Positions 37,201-46,383 of a DNA stretch of 64,000 nt are shown here, one piece after another. The notes under the pieces are model-generated. The model saw only the letters and a program-made list of their open reading frames with translations, had not been told where the DNA came from and searched no databases. The position numbers were made by a program, and so were the translations under genes. The stretch is taken from positions 62,001-126,000 of the forward strand of contig NZ_JACVVP010000021.1 of the NCBI RefSeq assembly GCF_014534745.1, given 5' to 3'. Origin of the DNA: Flammeovirga sp. EKP202 (GTDB lineage Bacteria; Bacteroidota; Bacteroidia; Cytophagales; Flammeovirgaceae). Numbering within the stretch: the first letter of the stretch is position 1; the number at the start of each line of letters is the position of its first letter.

Positions 37201-39912
37201 TTAGCGGAGTTTATTGATTAACTCTGCATATTTTTCAATCGGGAAGTTATTGTCAGAGAACAAGTTTTGCATTCTTAGAATTGTAATTCCAGAATAACTT
37301 GTATTGGCTCTTGTCAAGGCCTTTTCGATTTGATCCCATCCTGACTGACTGTAAAGTTCATGATAAAGGGCGTTTTCACCCATTACTTGAATTCCCAGTT
37401 TTTTGGCAGAATTAGAGAACCACATCACAAGGTCTTCCGCTCTTGAGTAACCTTCCCAGTCCTTGTTCATTTTTTCTAAACAAGTAAAGTGAAGTACCAC
37501 TCTTTCTTTAAAATCCTTGTCGATGATTTTCTTGAGCATATCCTCATATTCACCTCTATCAGTTGCCCCTATTCCTGGATAAGGAGCAATCAAACCTGCT
37601 GTAATCTCCGCTACCCTTGGTTTATTTGGATCTGAAATTAACCAGTGAATACCCGGCATTTTGAAACCAATTGGTACTTTTTCAAACTCCTCATTAAAGA
37701 TCGCTGTTGCTCTTCTGATAATTTTATTACCATGTTTAGCAAGGCTATCATTGTACCAATTGAAGAAGTCCTGACCTATACGTGAAGTCGCATAATTATT
37801 ATTATTAAATAAGTTATCAGCATCTGGCATTGGAATTTCTTCTGCTGATTCATATCCGGTATGCCATACCTCATTAATATAGTCTAAGCTACCGTACATG
37901 TTAATCACATGACGTTGGAAGTCTTCTTTTGCCAATCGGCTATAACACTGTAATGTACCACGGTTAGGGTAATCACCCCAGTCATGCGAGTTGTAAGAAG
38001 GGTATCTTAACTCACCCGCAGGTCCTAATGAAACGTTGATTTCATCCGTCATCCAAGCATACTTTTTATAGCGTTGCTTAAAAGCTTCCATGAAACGTTC
38101 ATAATAAGGCATCACGTATGTATCTGCCCAAAGTGACACATACTCCACACTTACATCTCCTGTTTCAGAAACGTATTGTAAATCTTCGATTGACTTCAAT
38201 TGAGGGTTTTCTTCAACAATTTTACCCCAGATCCAAAGCGGAATCATCTGCGTAAAGTCGTCGTTTACATTACCTCCTGCTTGGTGGAACGATAAAATCG
38301 GCACCCAATTCAATCCTTTTGACTCAATCAGTTTTACCATATTATCATAGTAAGACCAATCAAAAACATTTGATTGTGTACCTTCTACCAATCCCCACCA
38401 TATATCAATAGAAACAGCAGAAACACCAATATCCCTCATACGATCTAATTGACGTGACACCGTCAACCAGTCATGATCTTGCAATAATCGTTTTGGGTTG
38501 TGTGTTTTAACATGCAAAGGTCCCATTACTCTGAAAGACTTTTGCTTTGTTTCTATATGATCATCTTTAAATTGAACTTTTCTGATCAACTCCTGTAAAC
38601 GAGCACTACCGGTGTTTAATTGATCGAATAATACTTTCATATTATTGATGATCAAACCACTCAATGTGTCATTTTTCAGAAGCCAAAGTGCTGCGTTATC
38701 CCAAATCACGTGGGAGTTGATACCTTCTACAGAACTATTTTCTAAATAGAACGAAATCGGGTTACCTTCTCCAAATGAAAGTAATTCTTTTACTTTCAAC
38801 GCATATTCAGAGTCTTTTTTGTACTCCGTTCTGCTCTTCGTTGGAATAATAATTCCTAATCTTTCTTCCTGAATACCATCAGCAATCATTGACAATGATG
38901 TCTGATAAGCGTCACCAATTGAGATATCTTTATGAATAGCAATACTTCCCGAACCAACTTCTAATTGGTGTGGAGTATTTTTTAGATTTTTTTCTGCGTA
39001 AGCAATAGATCCTCTAATACATAATTTCGAATGCTCAAATCCATGATCACTGAATGTATTTTGAAGAATGTGCAATAACTTATTTCCGTGATTACAAAGC
39101 GACTTACTGTACCAAGAAGTAACATCAAACCCATAAGTAGTATCAATGTATTTTCTTCCTTGAAGTGCATCATTTGTTTTAAAATAAGACAATAATGCTT
39201 CCTTATCTGTAATCCCTTCTATTCCCCAAGCTTCACCTGCTTCTCTATATCCTTTGTATTTTTCTCTCACATAGTTATCCCAATCATCCATAGCTATTGG
39301 AGAATAGCACTGCATATTTCTTCTTGGGAAAGAGCATTCATTAAGTGGATAACTTAATTCACCTTGTGGAGTAGCAGAGATAATAAATTTAGTGAAAGCA
39401 CCAGAGATATCTTGGAAGTGATTTTTGAAAGATTGTATCAGTTCTTCATAGTAAGGCATCACATAATGATCTGCCCATAAGGAAACAGCATCTTGAACAC
39501 TTCCTCCTGCTTTATTGACGTATTTTAATTGACTTAAGTATTTGATTTCATCGTGAGCACACATCAACTGCCCCCATAGCCAATCTGGTAATGTACAAAG
39601 GAAATTTTCTTCGTAATTGTTGATCATTTGAAAGTTGAATTCAACCACTACTTTTAGGTCGTTTTCGGTAATCTTGTTGATCAAACTTCTGTAGTATTGC
39701 CAATTGTAGTGAATGTAGTGTTCTTTGTGATCTGATGCCTTTCCTTCTCCTTCTACTAACTTCCACAACACGGGCACCAAAACCACTTCCATACCAATTT
39801 TCTTTCCTCTGACAATCCATTTTTCAAGGTCTGTCCAATCTGGATCATGTTGTGAAAAACAAGTATCAGGAGATAGAATTGAATACGGTAATCTGACTTC
39901 AAAAGTCTTCAT
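37201..39912 (-). CDS. Tandem beta-amylase-like protein (two GH14 domains)
   Basis: 903 residues, about twice the usual GH14 catalytic domain, with no signal peptide, so probably cytoplasmic. The C-terminal half (~470-903) is a good bacterial-type beta-amylase: MGPLHVK start, SIDIWWGLVEG, SLGPAGELRYPSYN with proton-donor E634, GTLQCYS, HFTCLEKM and GENALYHEL with base E846. The N-terminal half (~1-450) is a diverged second copy: VPVLWKLVEGEG, SATPQGELSYP with E185 and RRNMQCYS. At the position of the second Glu it has FYLENSSVEG (E391). Known GH14 reaction: release of beta-maltose from non-reducing ends of alpha-1,4-glucans. Followed by a strong terminator. Both copies keep the two glutamates, but the first has lost much of the conserved surroundings. 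Confidence 0.87.
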   Translation of the reverse strand: MKTFEVRLPYSILSPDTCFSQHDPDWTDLEKWIVRGKKIGMEVVLVPVLWKLVEGEGKASDHKEHYIHYNWQYYRSLINKITENDLKVVVEFNFQMINNYEENFLCTLPDWLWGQLMCAHDEIKYLSQLKYVNKAGGSVQDAVSLWADHYVMPYYEELIQSFKNHFQDISGAFTKFIISATPQGELSYPLNECSFPRRNMQCYSPIAMDDWDNYVREKYKGYREAGEAWGIEGITDKEALLSYFKTNDALQGRKYIDTTYGFDVTSWYSKSLCNHGNKLLHILQNTFSDHGFEHSKLCIRGSIAYAEKNLKNTPHQLEVGSGSIAIHKDISIGDAYQTSLSMIADGIQEERLGIIIPTKSRTEYKKDSEYALKVKELLSFGEGNPISFYLENSSVEGINSHVIWDNAALWLLKNDTLSGLIINNMKVLFDQLNTGSARLQELIRKVQFKDDHIETKQKSFRVMGPLHVKTHNPKRLLQDHDWLTVSRQLDRMRDIGVSAVSIDIWWGLVEGTQSNVFDWSYYDNMVKLIESKGLNWVPILSFHQAGGNVNDDFTQMIPLWIWGKIVEENPQLKSIEDLQYVSETGDVSVEYVSLWADTYVMPYYERFMEAFKQRYKKYAWMTDEINVSLGPAGELRYPSYNSHDWGDYPNRGTLQCYSRLAKEDFQRHVINMYGSLDYINEVWHTGYESAEEIPMPDADNLFNNNNYATSRIGQDFFNWYNDSLAKHGNKIIRRATAIFNEEFEKVPIGFKMPGIHWLISDPNKPRVAEITAGLIAPYPGIGATDRGEYEDMLKKIIDKDFKERVVLHFTCLEKMNKDWEGYSRAEDLVMWFSNSAKKLGIQVMGENALYHELYSQSGWDQIEKALTRANTSYSGITILRMQNLFSDNNFPIEKYAELINKLR

Positions 39913-40649
39913 TTTCTTTTATTAATTTAGTTAGAAACAATCCAAAAATGAATTGCCAATCATAGCATAAGACGAAAGTCGTTATACAATTTAGTTTAGT
40001 AAATATAATCAAGTTTTTAATAGAGAAAGAAATCAAGTAATTAAAATTTAAACAAATCATTTTCAGCAACCGGTAACATAATTCGCTAATTATCAAGGAC
40101 CACTATTTAAAACACTGTTACCTCATTTTCTTAAAATGTAATTGTGATACAAATTTCAACCGCTCTGTTAAAGTGTTATTAGAAGACCTTAAAACCAACT
40201 ATATCTCAAATCATTTTTTGCATTATTATAAGATAAGCATTGCAGAGAATCAAAATATTACATTTTCAATAATGTTATTTCATGAGACTATTATAGCTCA
40301 AAAAGCTAGTTTACTATTCTTCTATATTAGCAATAACAAAAGGAAAAGAAATAGAATTATTTCACTGCAAAAAAGAGGCAATTTCACGGTAATGATACTT
40401 ATTAAGTAAATAGTTGATAAACATAAAACCACACCTTTGTAACAATGTAAAAACAAAGACTATAATCGAAGCTACTACTAGCTGAATACTTGGGGATTAA
40501 TATAAATATTTAGCATTACAACATTTTGTAACATAACCTTTTTGTCACCCTCTCCCTTGTTTATTACATTTAACAATCTACAAAACACACGAGTACGAGC
40601 AATACTCCTTTTATTTTCAGAATAATAAACTATTCATCGAACATCACCT
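39913..40649. other. AT-rich spacer between divergent GH14 and serine-hydrolase genes
   Basis: 737 bases. Two short open frames here (40173-40409 plus, 39899-40096 minus) have low-complexity, AT-driven composition and no family resemblance, so I do not call them. A possible plus-strand promoter reads TTG, 19 bases, TTTG around 40406-40431. Confidence 0.45.
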
Positions 40650-41873
40650 ATGAACAAAACACTATTCATTTTACTATTATTCTCTTTCATCTCATGCAAG
40701 AGCAAAAAAACAGACAATGAGACGACTAAAGCTCTAACAAATGAATTGCAAAAAATCTCAGAGACAGGTTTAATCAAAGGTTTTTCAGTAGCAATCGTTG
40801 ACGATAAAGATGTTTTATATCAGAGAGGTTTTGGGTATTCAAATGAAGAAAAGAAAACGCCTTACACCACACAAACTATTCAGAATATTGGATCCGTTTC
40901 TAAAGTGGTCATTGGCCTTTCACTTTTAAAAGCACAAGAACTAGGCATGCTGCATTTTAATGATCCGATCAATAAGTACTTACCTTTTAAAGTTTTCAAC
41001 CCAGCATTTCCGGGTGAAGTCATCACAATAAAACATTTAGCCAACCATACTTCCTCCATTCTTGATACAAAATTTTATGATGAAAATGTATATGTACTGA
41101 AAGAAGATACTGATTCGGTTGAAAATGAACAACTCAAAGGCGCTTTCCAACCTGCAGACACCTATATACCAATGCCCGAATTCCTAAAAAAATTACTTTC
41201 TGAGGAAGGCGATTGGTATTTAAAAGAAGGTTTTGCGGAATTCAAGCCAGGTGAAAACTTTGCTTATTCTAATGTCGGTGCAGCATTGGCCGCTTATATC
41301 TTAGAAATTGCCAGCGGTCAATCTTACCCTGAGTTCACAAAGCAATATATTTTTGAACCGCTAAAGATGTCCTCTTCAGGATGGTCTTTTGAAACGGTTG
41401 ATCTTTCTAAACATTCAACTTTGTATTTCGGTGAAAATGAACTTCCGTTATACAGACTTCAAAGTTATCCTGATGGCGGACTTTTGACTTCTGCCAATGA
41501 TCTAGCGTTACTTTTAAAAGAACTGATCAAAGGACAATCCTCTAAAGGAAGTTTGCTACAACCTGAAAGTTATGAGGCACTCTTTGGAAAAAGGACCATT
41601 GTGCAATTAGCAGATACAGTCAAAAAGGAAAATCCTGTTTTTTCTGTAAAGTATGATTCCAACCTATTTATGGGAAGTACTTCATCAGGGTTCTATGGAC
41701 ATACTGGTGGTGACCCTGGAATTGTTTCTCTTTTCTTCTTTGATGCAGATCGTAAAGTAGGAAGATTAATCATAGTCAATACACACATAGATGGCAGTAA
41801 AGAGGCTGTTCTAAATGAACTTTGGACCATTTGGGAAAAGCTGGATGAATACAAAGTGAAGCTCATAAATTAA
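40650..41873 (+). CDS. Serine hydrolase, class C beta-lactamase family lipoprotein
   Basis: 407 residues. Lipobox Cys at residue 16 (FSFISCKSKK). Penicillin-binding-type triad: SVSK with S82 and K85, YSN near 208 (FAYSNVGAAL), and HTG near 352 (YGHTGGDPG). The family includes class C beta-lactamases, D-aminopeptidases, D,D-peptidases and esterases; substrate cannot be chosen here. Periplasmic or membrane-anchored. An insertion-like segment (~135-185, with VLKEDTDSVENEQ) sits between the first two motifs. Single gene. Confidence 0.88.
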   Translation: MNKTLFILLLFSFISCKSKKTDNETTKALTNELQKISETGLIKGFSVAIVDDKDVLYQRGFGYSNEEKKTPYTTQTIQNIGSVSKVVIGLSLLKAQELGMLHFNDPINKYLPFKVFNPAFPGEVITIKHLANHTSSILDTKFYDENVYVLKEDTDSVENEQLKGAFQPADTYIPMPEFLKKLLSEEGDWYLKEGFAEFKPGENFAYSNVGAALAAYILEIASGQSYPEFTKQYIFEPLKMSSSGWSFETVDLSKHSTLYFGENELPLYRLQSYPDGGLLTSANDLALLLKELIKGQSSKGSLLQPESYEALFGKRTIVQLADTVKKENPVFSVKYDSNLFMGSTSSGFYGHTGGDPGIVSLFFFDADRKVGRLIIVNTHIDGSKEAVLNELWTIWEKLDEYKVKLIN

Positions 41874-42000
41874 AGGAGATACACGAGCTGAATTCCCATT
41901 TTTAGAATTGAAACTCTATCAATTCTCTTATTTTTTTCAAAAGATCCTTATTTACAGCACTTCAATTGCTTATATCGTTATTTAGATTGAGAAAATATCT

Positions 42001-42008
42001 TATTTTTG
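42001..42008 (+). promoter_or_regulatory. -7 box of alaS
   Basis: TATTTTTG is an exact TAnnTTTG match, 48 bases before the alaS ATG. No clear -33 partner at the ideal distance. Confidence 0.5.
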
Positions 42009-42055
42009 CACGATCAAAAATTTGAAAATTTATAAAACTCACTAGAGAAACATAC

Positions 42056-44665
42056 ATGGACGCAAAAAGTATTCGCCGCACGTTCTTGGAATTCTTCCAA
42101 AGCAAGCAGCACGCCATCGTTCCTTCGGCACCACTTGTGATTAAAAACGACCCTACGTTGATGTTTACCAACGCAGGTATGAATCAATTCAAAGATTATT
42201 TCTTAGGAAACAAAGCCGCCGAGGATACACGTGTCGCCGATACTCAAAAATGTTTACGTGTATCTGGTAAACACAATGACTTGGAGGAAGTAGGTATTGA
42301 TACTTACCACCACACCATGTTCGAAATGCTTGGTAACTGGTCATTCGGAGATTATTTCAAAAAAGAAGCAATTGAGTGGGGATGGGAACTTCTTACTGAA
42401 GTTTACAAACTGCCAAAAGATAGATTGTACGTGACAGTATTCGAAGGCGATGAGGCTGACGGTACTGAAATGGACCAAGAAGCAAAGGATATCTGGAAAG
42501 GTTTAATTCCTGAGGAAAGAATTATCCTTGCCAACAAAAAAGATAACTTCTGGGAAATGGGTGAGACAGGTCCTTGTGGTCCTTGTTCTGAAATCCATAT
42601 TGATCTTCGTAACGATGAGGAAAGAGCGAAAGTAGACGGTCTTACTCTTGTAAATGAAGATCACCCATTAGTGGTAGAGATCTGGAACCTTGTATTTATG
42701 CAATTCAACCGTAAGGCGGATGGTTCATTGGTTTCTCTTCCTAACAAACATATCGACACTGGTATGGGATTCGAACGTTTATGTATGGCGATTCAAAAGA
42801 AAGAATCGAACTACGATACAGATGTATTCCAACCTATGATCCAATTCTTAGCAGCGAAGTCGGGTAAAGAATATGGTAAAGATGAGAAAATAGATATCGC
42901 TATCCGTGTGATCTCTGACCATATCCGTGCGATTTCATTTGCTATTGCTGACGGTCAATTACCTTCAAACAACAAAGCAGGTTATGTAATTCGTCGTATC
43001 CTTCGTAGAGCGGTACGTTACGGTTATACTTTCTTGGATTTCAACAAGCCATTCATGTATGAGTTGGTGGATATCCTTTCTGATCAGTTTGAAGAAACTT
43101 TCCCTGAAGTAATTTCACAAAAAGACTTCATCAAGAAAGTAGTAATGCAAGAAGAGGCGGCTTTCTTAAGAACACTAGACAAAGGTTTAGGGATTCTTCA
43201 AAAAGCAATGGACGCAGCTTCTGACAAAAAGATCGCAGGTAAAGAGGCATTCACTTTATACGATACATTCGGTTTCCCTCTTGACTTAACACAATTGATC
43301 GCTTCTGAAAACGGATTCTCAGTAGATACAGCCGGTTTCGATGTAGCCATGAAAGAGCAAAAAGACAGAGCTCGTGCTGCTTCAGCTTCAGAAAAAGGTG
43401 ATTGGATTGATGTAAACGACGGTGACTCAGTGGAATTCTTGGGTTACGATGCATTAGAATCAGACGCTTCTATTTTACGTTACCGTGAAGTAACGGAAAA
43501 GAAGAAGACAATTATACAATTAGTGCTTGATCAAACTCCTTTCTATGCTGAAAGTGGTGGACAAGTAGGTGACAAAGGTATTTTAGTTTCAGGTGAAGAA
43601 ACAATCGCTATCTTCGATACAAAGAAAGAGAACGATTTGATCATTCACTTCGCCAACAAACTACCTTCTAATCCTTCAGCTCCTGTAGTAGCTAAAGTTG
43701 ATGCTACACGTAGATCTTTAACAGAGAATAACCACTCTGCTACTCACTTATTACACGCTGCTCTTAGAGAAGTATTAGGTGATCACGTGGCTCAAAAAGG
43801 TTCATTGGTCAACGAGAAACACTTACGTTTTGACTTCTCTCACTTCCAAAAAGTAGAAGCTGAGGAGTTGGCACAAATTGAGAAAATCGTCAACCAAAGA
43901 ATCCGTCAAAATATCAAATTAGACGAACAAAGAAACGTTCCTATCGAAGAAGCAAAAGCAATGGGTGCTACTGCACTATTCGGTGAAAAATATGGAGACT
44001 TCGTTCGTGTAATTACTTTTGATAAAGATTACTCATTAGAACTTTGTGGTGGTACTCACGTTCCAGCTACTGGTAAAATTGGTTTACTAAAAATCACAGC
44101 TGAATCTTCAGTTGCTGCAGGTGTACGTCGTATTGAAGCGATCACTGCCGATGCTGCTGAGGAATATGTGGATGAGCAAATCACTTTATTACAAGAGATC
44201 AAAGAGCTATTGAAAGCAAAAGATCCTAAGAAAGCAGTGGCTGACTTAGTAGATGCTAAAAACGCTCTATCGAAAGAAGTAGAAACACTTCGTAATAAGG
44301 AGCTTCAAGCGGTGAAAAACGAATTAGCTTCTAAAGCGGTTGCGAAAGATGGTTTCAACTTTATCGCTGCCAAAGTGGCTGTTCCAAATGCTCAAGGTTT
44401 AAAGCAATTGGCTTACGACTTAAAAGCTGTGGTAGAAAATATCTTCTTGATCTTAGCGGCTGACGTTGACGGAAAACCTCAAGTAGCAGTAATGATCGAT
44501 GAAGAGTTAGTAAAATCGAAAGACTTACACGCTGGTAAAATCGTTAAGGAATTAGCGAAAGAAATCAAAGGTGGCGGAGGTGGACAACCTTTCTTCGCAA
44601 CTGCGGGTGGCAAGGATATTACTGGCTTGGATGCTGTTGTTGAAAAAGCGCAAGAGTTAGCTTAG
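42056..44665 (+). CDS. alaS: Alanyl-tRNA synthetase
   Basis: 869 residues, standard length. Class II motifs: MFTNAGMNQFKDYFLG (motif 1 region), RVADTQKCLRVSGKHNDLEEVG, and GPCGPCSEIH. The editing domain carries HSATHLLHAAL and CGGTHVPATG, the HxxxH and CxxxH zinc ligands. The C-terminal DHHA1-type C-Ala domain ends with GGGGGGQPFFATAGG. Role: charges tRNA-Ala and clears mischarged Ser/Gly, in the cytoplasm. Monocistronic, with a -7 box upstream and a strong terminator downstream. Confidence 0.98.
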   Translation: MDAKSIRRTFLEFFQSKQHAIVPSAPLVIKNDPTLMFTNAGMNQFKDYFLGNKAAEDTRVADTQKCLRVSGKHNDLEEVGIDTYHHTMFEMLGNWSFGDYFKKEAIEWGWELLTEVYKLPKDRLYVTVFEGDEADGTEMDQEAKDIWKGLIPEERIILANKKDNFWEMGETGPCGPCSEIHIDLRNDEERAKVDGLTLVNEDHPLVVEIWNLVFMQFNRKADGSLVSLPNKHIDTGMGFERLCMAIQKKESNYDTDVFQPMIQFLAAKSGKEYGKDEKIDIAIRVISDHIRAISFAIADGQLPSNNKAGYVIRRILRRAVRYGYTFLDFNKPFMYELVDILSDQFEETFPEVISQKDFIKKVVMQEEAAFLRTLDKGLGILQKAMDAASDKKIAGKEAFTLYDTFGFPLDLTQLIASENGFSVDTAGFDVAMKEQKDRARAASASEKGDWIDVNDGDSVEFLGYDALESDASILRYREVTEKKKTIIQLVLDQTPFYAESGGQVGDKGILVSGEETIAIFDTKKENDLIIHFANKLPSNPSAPVVAKVDATRRSLTENNHSATHLLHAALREVLGDHVAQKGSLVNEKHLRFDFSHFQKVEAEELAQIEKIVNQRIRQNIKLDEQRNVPIEEAKAMGATALFGEKYGDFVRVITFDKDYSLELCGGTHVPATGKIGLLKITAESSVAAGVRRIEAITADAAEEYVDEQITLLQEIKELLKAKDPKKAVADLVDAKNALSKEVETLRNKELQAVKNELASKAVAKDGFNFIAAKVAVPNAQGLKQLAYDLKAVVENIFLILAADVDGKPQVAVMIDEELVKSKDLHAGKIVKELAKEIKGGGGGQPFFATAGGKDITGLDAVVEKAQELA

Positions 44666-44765
44666 TTAAGGGAAGAGGGATGAATGAAGTGGTAAGAGGT
44701 TAATGCCAAATACCTGATCTATTCATTCTAAAAACCTTACTTTGGATAATTCTTAATAGATATTG

Positions 44766-44801
44766 AAACGGCCTTCTCTTAATTGAGGAGGCCGTTTTTT
44801 T
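44766..44801 (+). terminator. Terminator after alaS
   Basis: A 13-bp stem with G-U pairs (AAACGGCCTTCTC against GAGGAGGCCGTTT), followed by seven Ts, 100 bases past the alaS stop. Confidence 0.9.
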
Positions 44802-44805
44802 GTAT

Positions 44806-44893
44806 ACCCATGATTGAAATCATGGGTTTTTGATAGGGACTTAAACTCAAGCCTCAAACTGGTGCAAGTGTTAAGTGAAACGTAACTTGTGTC
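44806..44893. repeat. Hairpin plus palindromic dispersed unit
   Basis: A 10-bp stem ACCCATGATT/AATCATGGGT at 44806-44827, then a unit of the dispersed element at 44858-44893 (stem CAAGTG). A degenerate inverted end, AAGCACAAGTATTATTATTA, occurs near 44938. The same combination CATGATTT...AAATCATGG plus unit recurs at 45693-45805. Confidence 0.65.
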
Positions 44894-45005
44894 TGGTATT
44901 TTTATAAGGCACTGTCTTAAAAGGCAACAAACTTTTTACATATTTCAAGCACAAGTATTATTATTACGTTAAATGTATTAGTAAACAGTAACTACAAAAA
45001 ACTCT

Positions 45006-45716
45006 ATGTCTGATCAAAAATATTGTATTCAACTTAAAGCAACTTTACTTCACTTACCCTCGAATAATAAGCCAAAAAAATATCATTTTAAATATTTCAT
45101 AGTCACCACAATAATACTAGTAATTCTATGTATTTTCTTGGGAAATATTTACTCAGAAGATCAGTATAAAGGTTTTATCATTTGTCTATATCTTCTTTCA
45201 TCATTACCTCTTGTGACCTACTTCTTTTTAGAAGTTGATTTTGATACACTTAATGTATATGAAACATACCCTCTTATTGGAAAAATCGAATTCAATTCTG
45301 ACACGTTATATGTAAATGAAGAAGAGTTGTCAATTGATAGTATTCAACAAATCAAGTTAGACTTTATTCAACATGGTAATATTTCATGGAGCATAATTGA
45401 TGAACAGATTAAGGCAGGCTTTATTCAAAACCCAAATAAGGTTAGTCTTGGTGGCCGTAATGGCTATCATTTACAAAAAACTTATAATTCGATTATAATT
45501 TACCCAAAAAAAGGTTCTGCTAATCGATATTCATTTTTTATAGATAAAGTAACAACAGAAGATACTGTGTTAGCATTTATCAATTTTTGTTACCACAACG
45601 GTATAAATTTTAAAGAGTATACAAATGGTATAAGATCATATAAAATGAAAAATGATCTTACTTATGATGAAATTCAACAAATCAAACAAGAGCATGATTT
45701 AAAATCATGGGTTTAA
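45006..45716 (+). CDS. Hypothetical two-helix membrane protein
   Basis: 236 residues, not recognised. Two membrane helices (~31-48 and ~55-74, YFIVTTIILVILCIFLGN and GFIICLYLLSSLPLVTYFFL) are followed by a soluble ~160-residue domain that starts IEFNSDTLYVNEEELSIDSI. That strand pattern resembles bacterial PH-like domains attached to membrane anchors; this is a weak inference. The last residues (HDLKSWV and stop) are encoded by a perfect 17-base palindrome of the local repeat family at 45693-45709. Flanked on both sides by repeat units; AT content is high. Probably lineage-specific. Confidence 0.6.
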   Translation: MSDQKYCIQLKATLLHLPSNNKPKKYHFKYFIVTTIILVILCIFLGNIYSEDQYKGFIICLYLLSSLPLVTYFFLEVDFDTLNVYETYPLIGKIEFNSDTLYVNEEELSIDSIQQIKLDFIQHGNISWSIIDEQIKAGFIQNPNKVSLGGRNGYHLQKTYNSIIIYPKKGSANRYSFFIDKVTTEDTVLAFINFCYHNGINFKEYTNGIRSYKMKNDLTYDEIQQIKQEHDLKSWV

Positions 45717-45769
45717 ACTGTCTTGGTTTACATTTTCTAAGAACGAATATAAAACTGTAATAACCTCAA

Positions 45770-45832
45770 ACTGGCACAAGTGTTAAGTGAAACGTCACTT
45801 GTGTCTATATTTTTTATGAGTCTGTTGGCTTA
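45770..45832 (+). repeat. Palindromic dispersed unit plus second hairpin
   Basis: Unit 45770-45805 (stem CAAGTG/CACTTG), followed by ATGAGTC..GGCTTAT (second hairpin, 45815-45832). Within the 45717-46383 spacer. Confidence 0.7.
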
Positions 45833-45963
45833 TTAAAACTCCGATTATCTAAAACCTTGATTTAAGAGGGAGTTTAGTGATAAAATCTCTATAATTTAGG
45901 ATTATTAAATATTGAATTACCGTTGCAGTATTATTTATTCAAATAAAAAGTGCACCTTTGTAT

Positions 45964-46032
45964 TAAGTATTAATCCTGTTAGATTAATATGGGCATTGCT
46001 ATGGCTTCAATTTCTTAGCAATGCCTTTTTTT
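45964..46032 (+). ncRNA. Candidate small RNA (about 70 nt)
   Basis: A compact intergenic unit. A -7-like box CACCTTTG (45952-45959) is followed by hairpin 1 ATTAATC/GATTAAT (45969-45988). Hairpin 2 GGCATTGCT/AGCAATGCC (45992-46025) then leads into seven Ts, a canonical terminator. There is no coding sequence between the box and the terminator, and the nearest upstream gene ends 275 bases away. I do not recognise the family. It could instead be the distant terminator of the 45006 gene. Confidence 0.45.
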
Positions 46033-46123
46033 ATCTACAACACATGCACAAAACAACATATATGCATATTTAATTTATACCAATAAGAAAACCACTCTTT
46101 ATTTCAGATATTGTTCGCGTATT

Positions 46124-46184
46124 TTCACAAGTGTTAAGTGAAACATCACTTGTATCTATATTTTTTATGAGTCTGTTGACTTAT
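46124..46184 (+). repeat. Palindromic dispersed unit plus second hairpin
   Basis: Unit 46124-46157 (TCACAAGTGTTAAGTGAAAC core), then ATGAGTCTGTTGACTTAT at 46167-46184. Closely similar to the 45770 copy. Confidence 0.7.
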
Positions 46185-46307
46185 AGAAATATTTTTGTAC
46201 TAAAACATATCTAAAGCACTAATGAGGGCTCATTATATAAGAGGTACTATTCAATAAAATAACCTCTCTCGTTAAACTATAATAAAATCACCCAACAAAT
46301 CTTAAAC

Positions 46308-46315
46308 TAAATTTG
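46308..46315 (+). promoter_or_regulatory. -7 box of the 46384 lipoprotein gene
   Basis: TAAATTTG, an exact match to the Bacteroidota -7 consensus, 69 bases before the start codon. Confidence 0.5.
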
Positions 46316-46383
46316 TACTACAAATATTCTCTCTAAATTAATAAACGATAATTTTATTCCTCTTCATTTTAAAGCAAACTATT

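Noticed and set aside
40173-40409. 78-codon open frame in the GH14/serine-hydrolase spacer
   Set aside because: AT-driven composition, no start context or motif; a chance frame.
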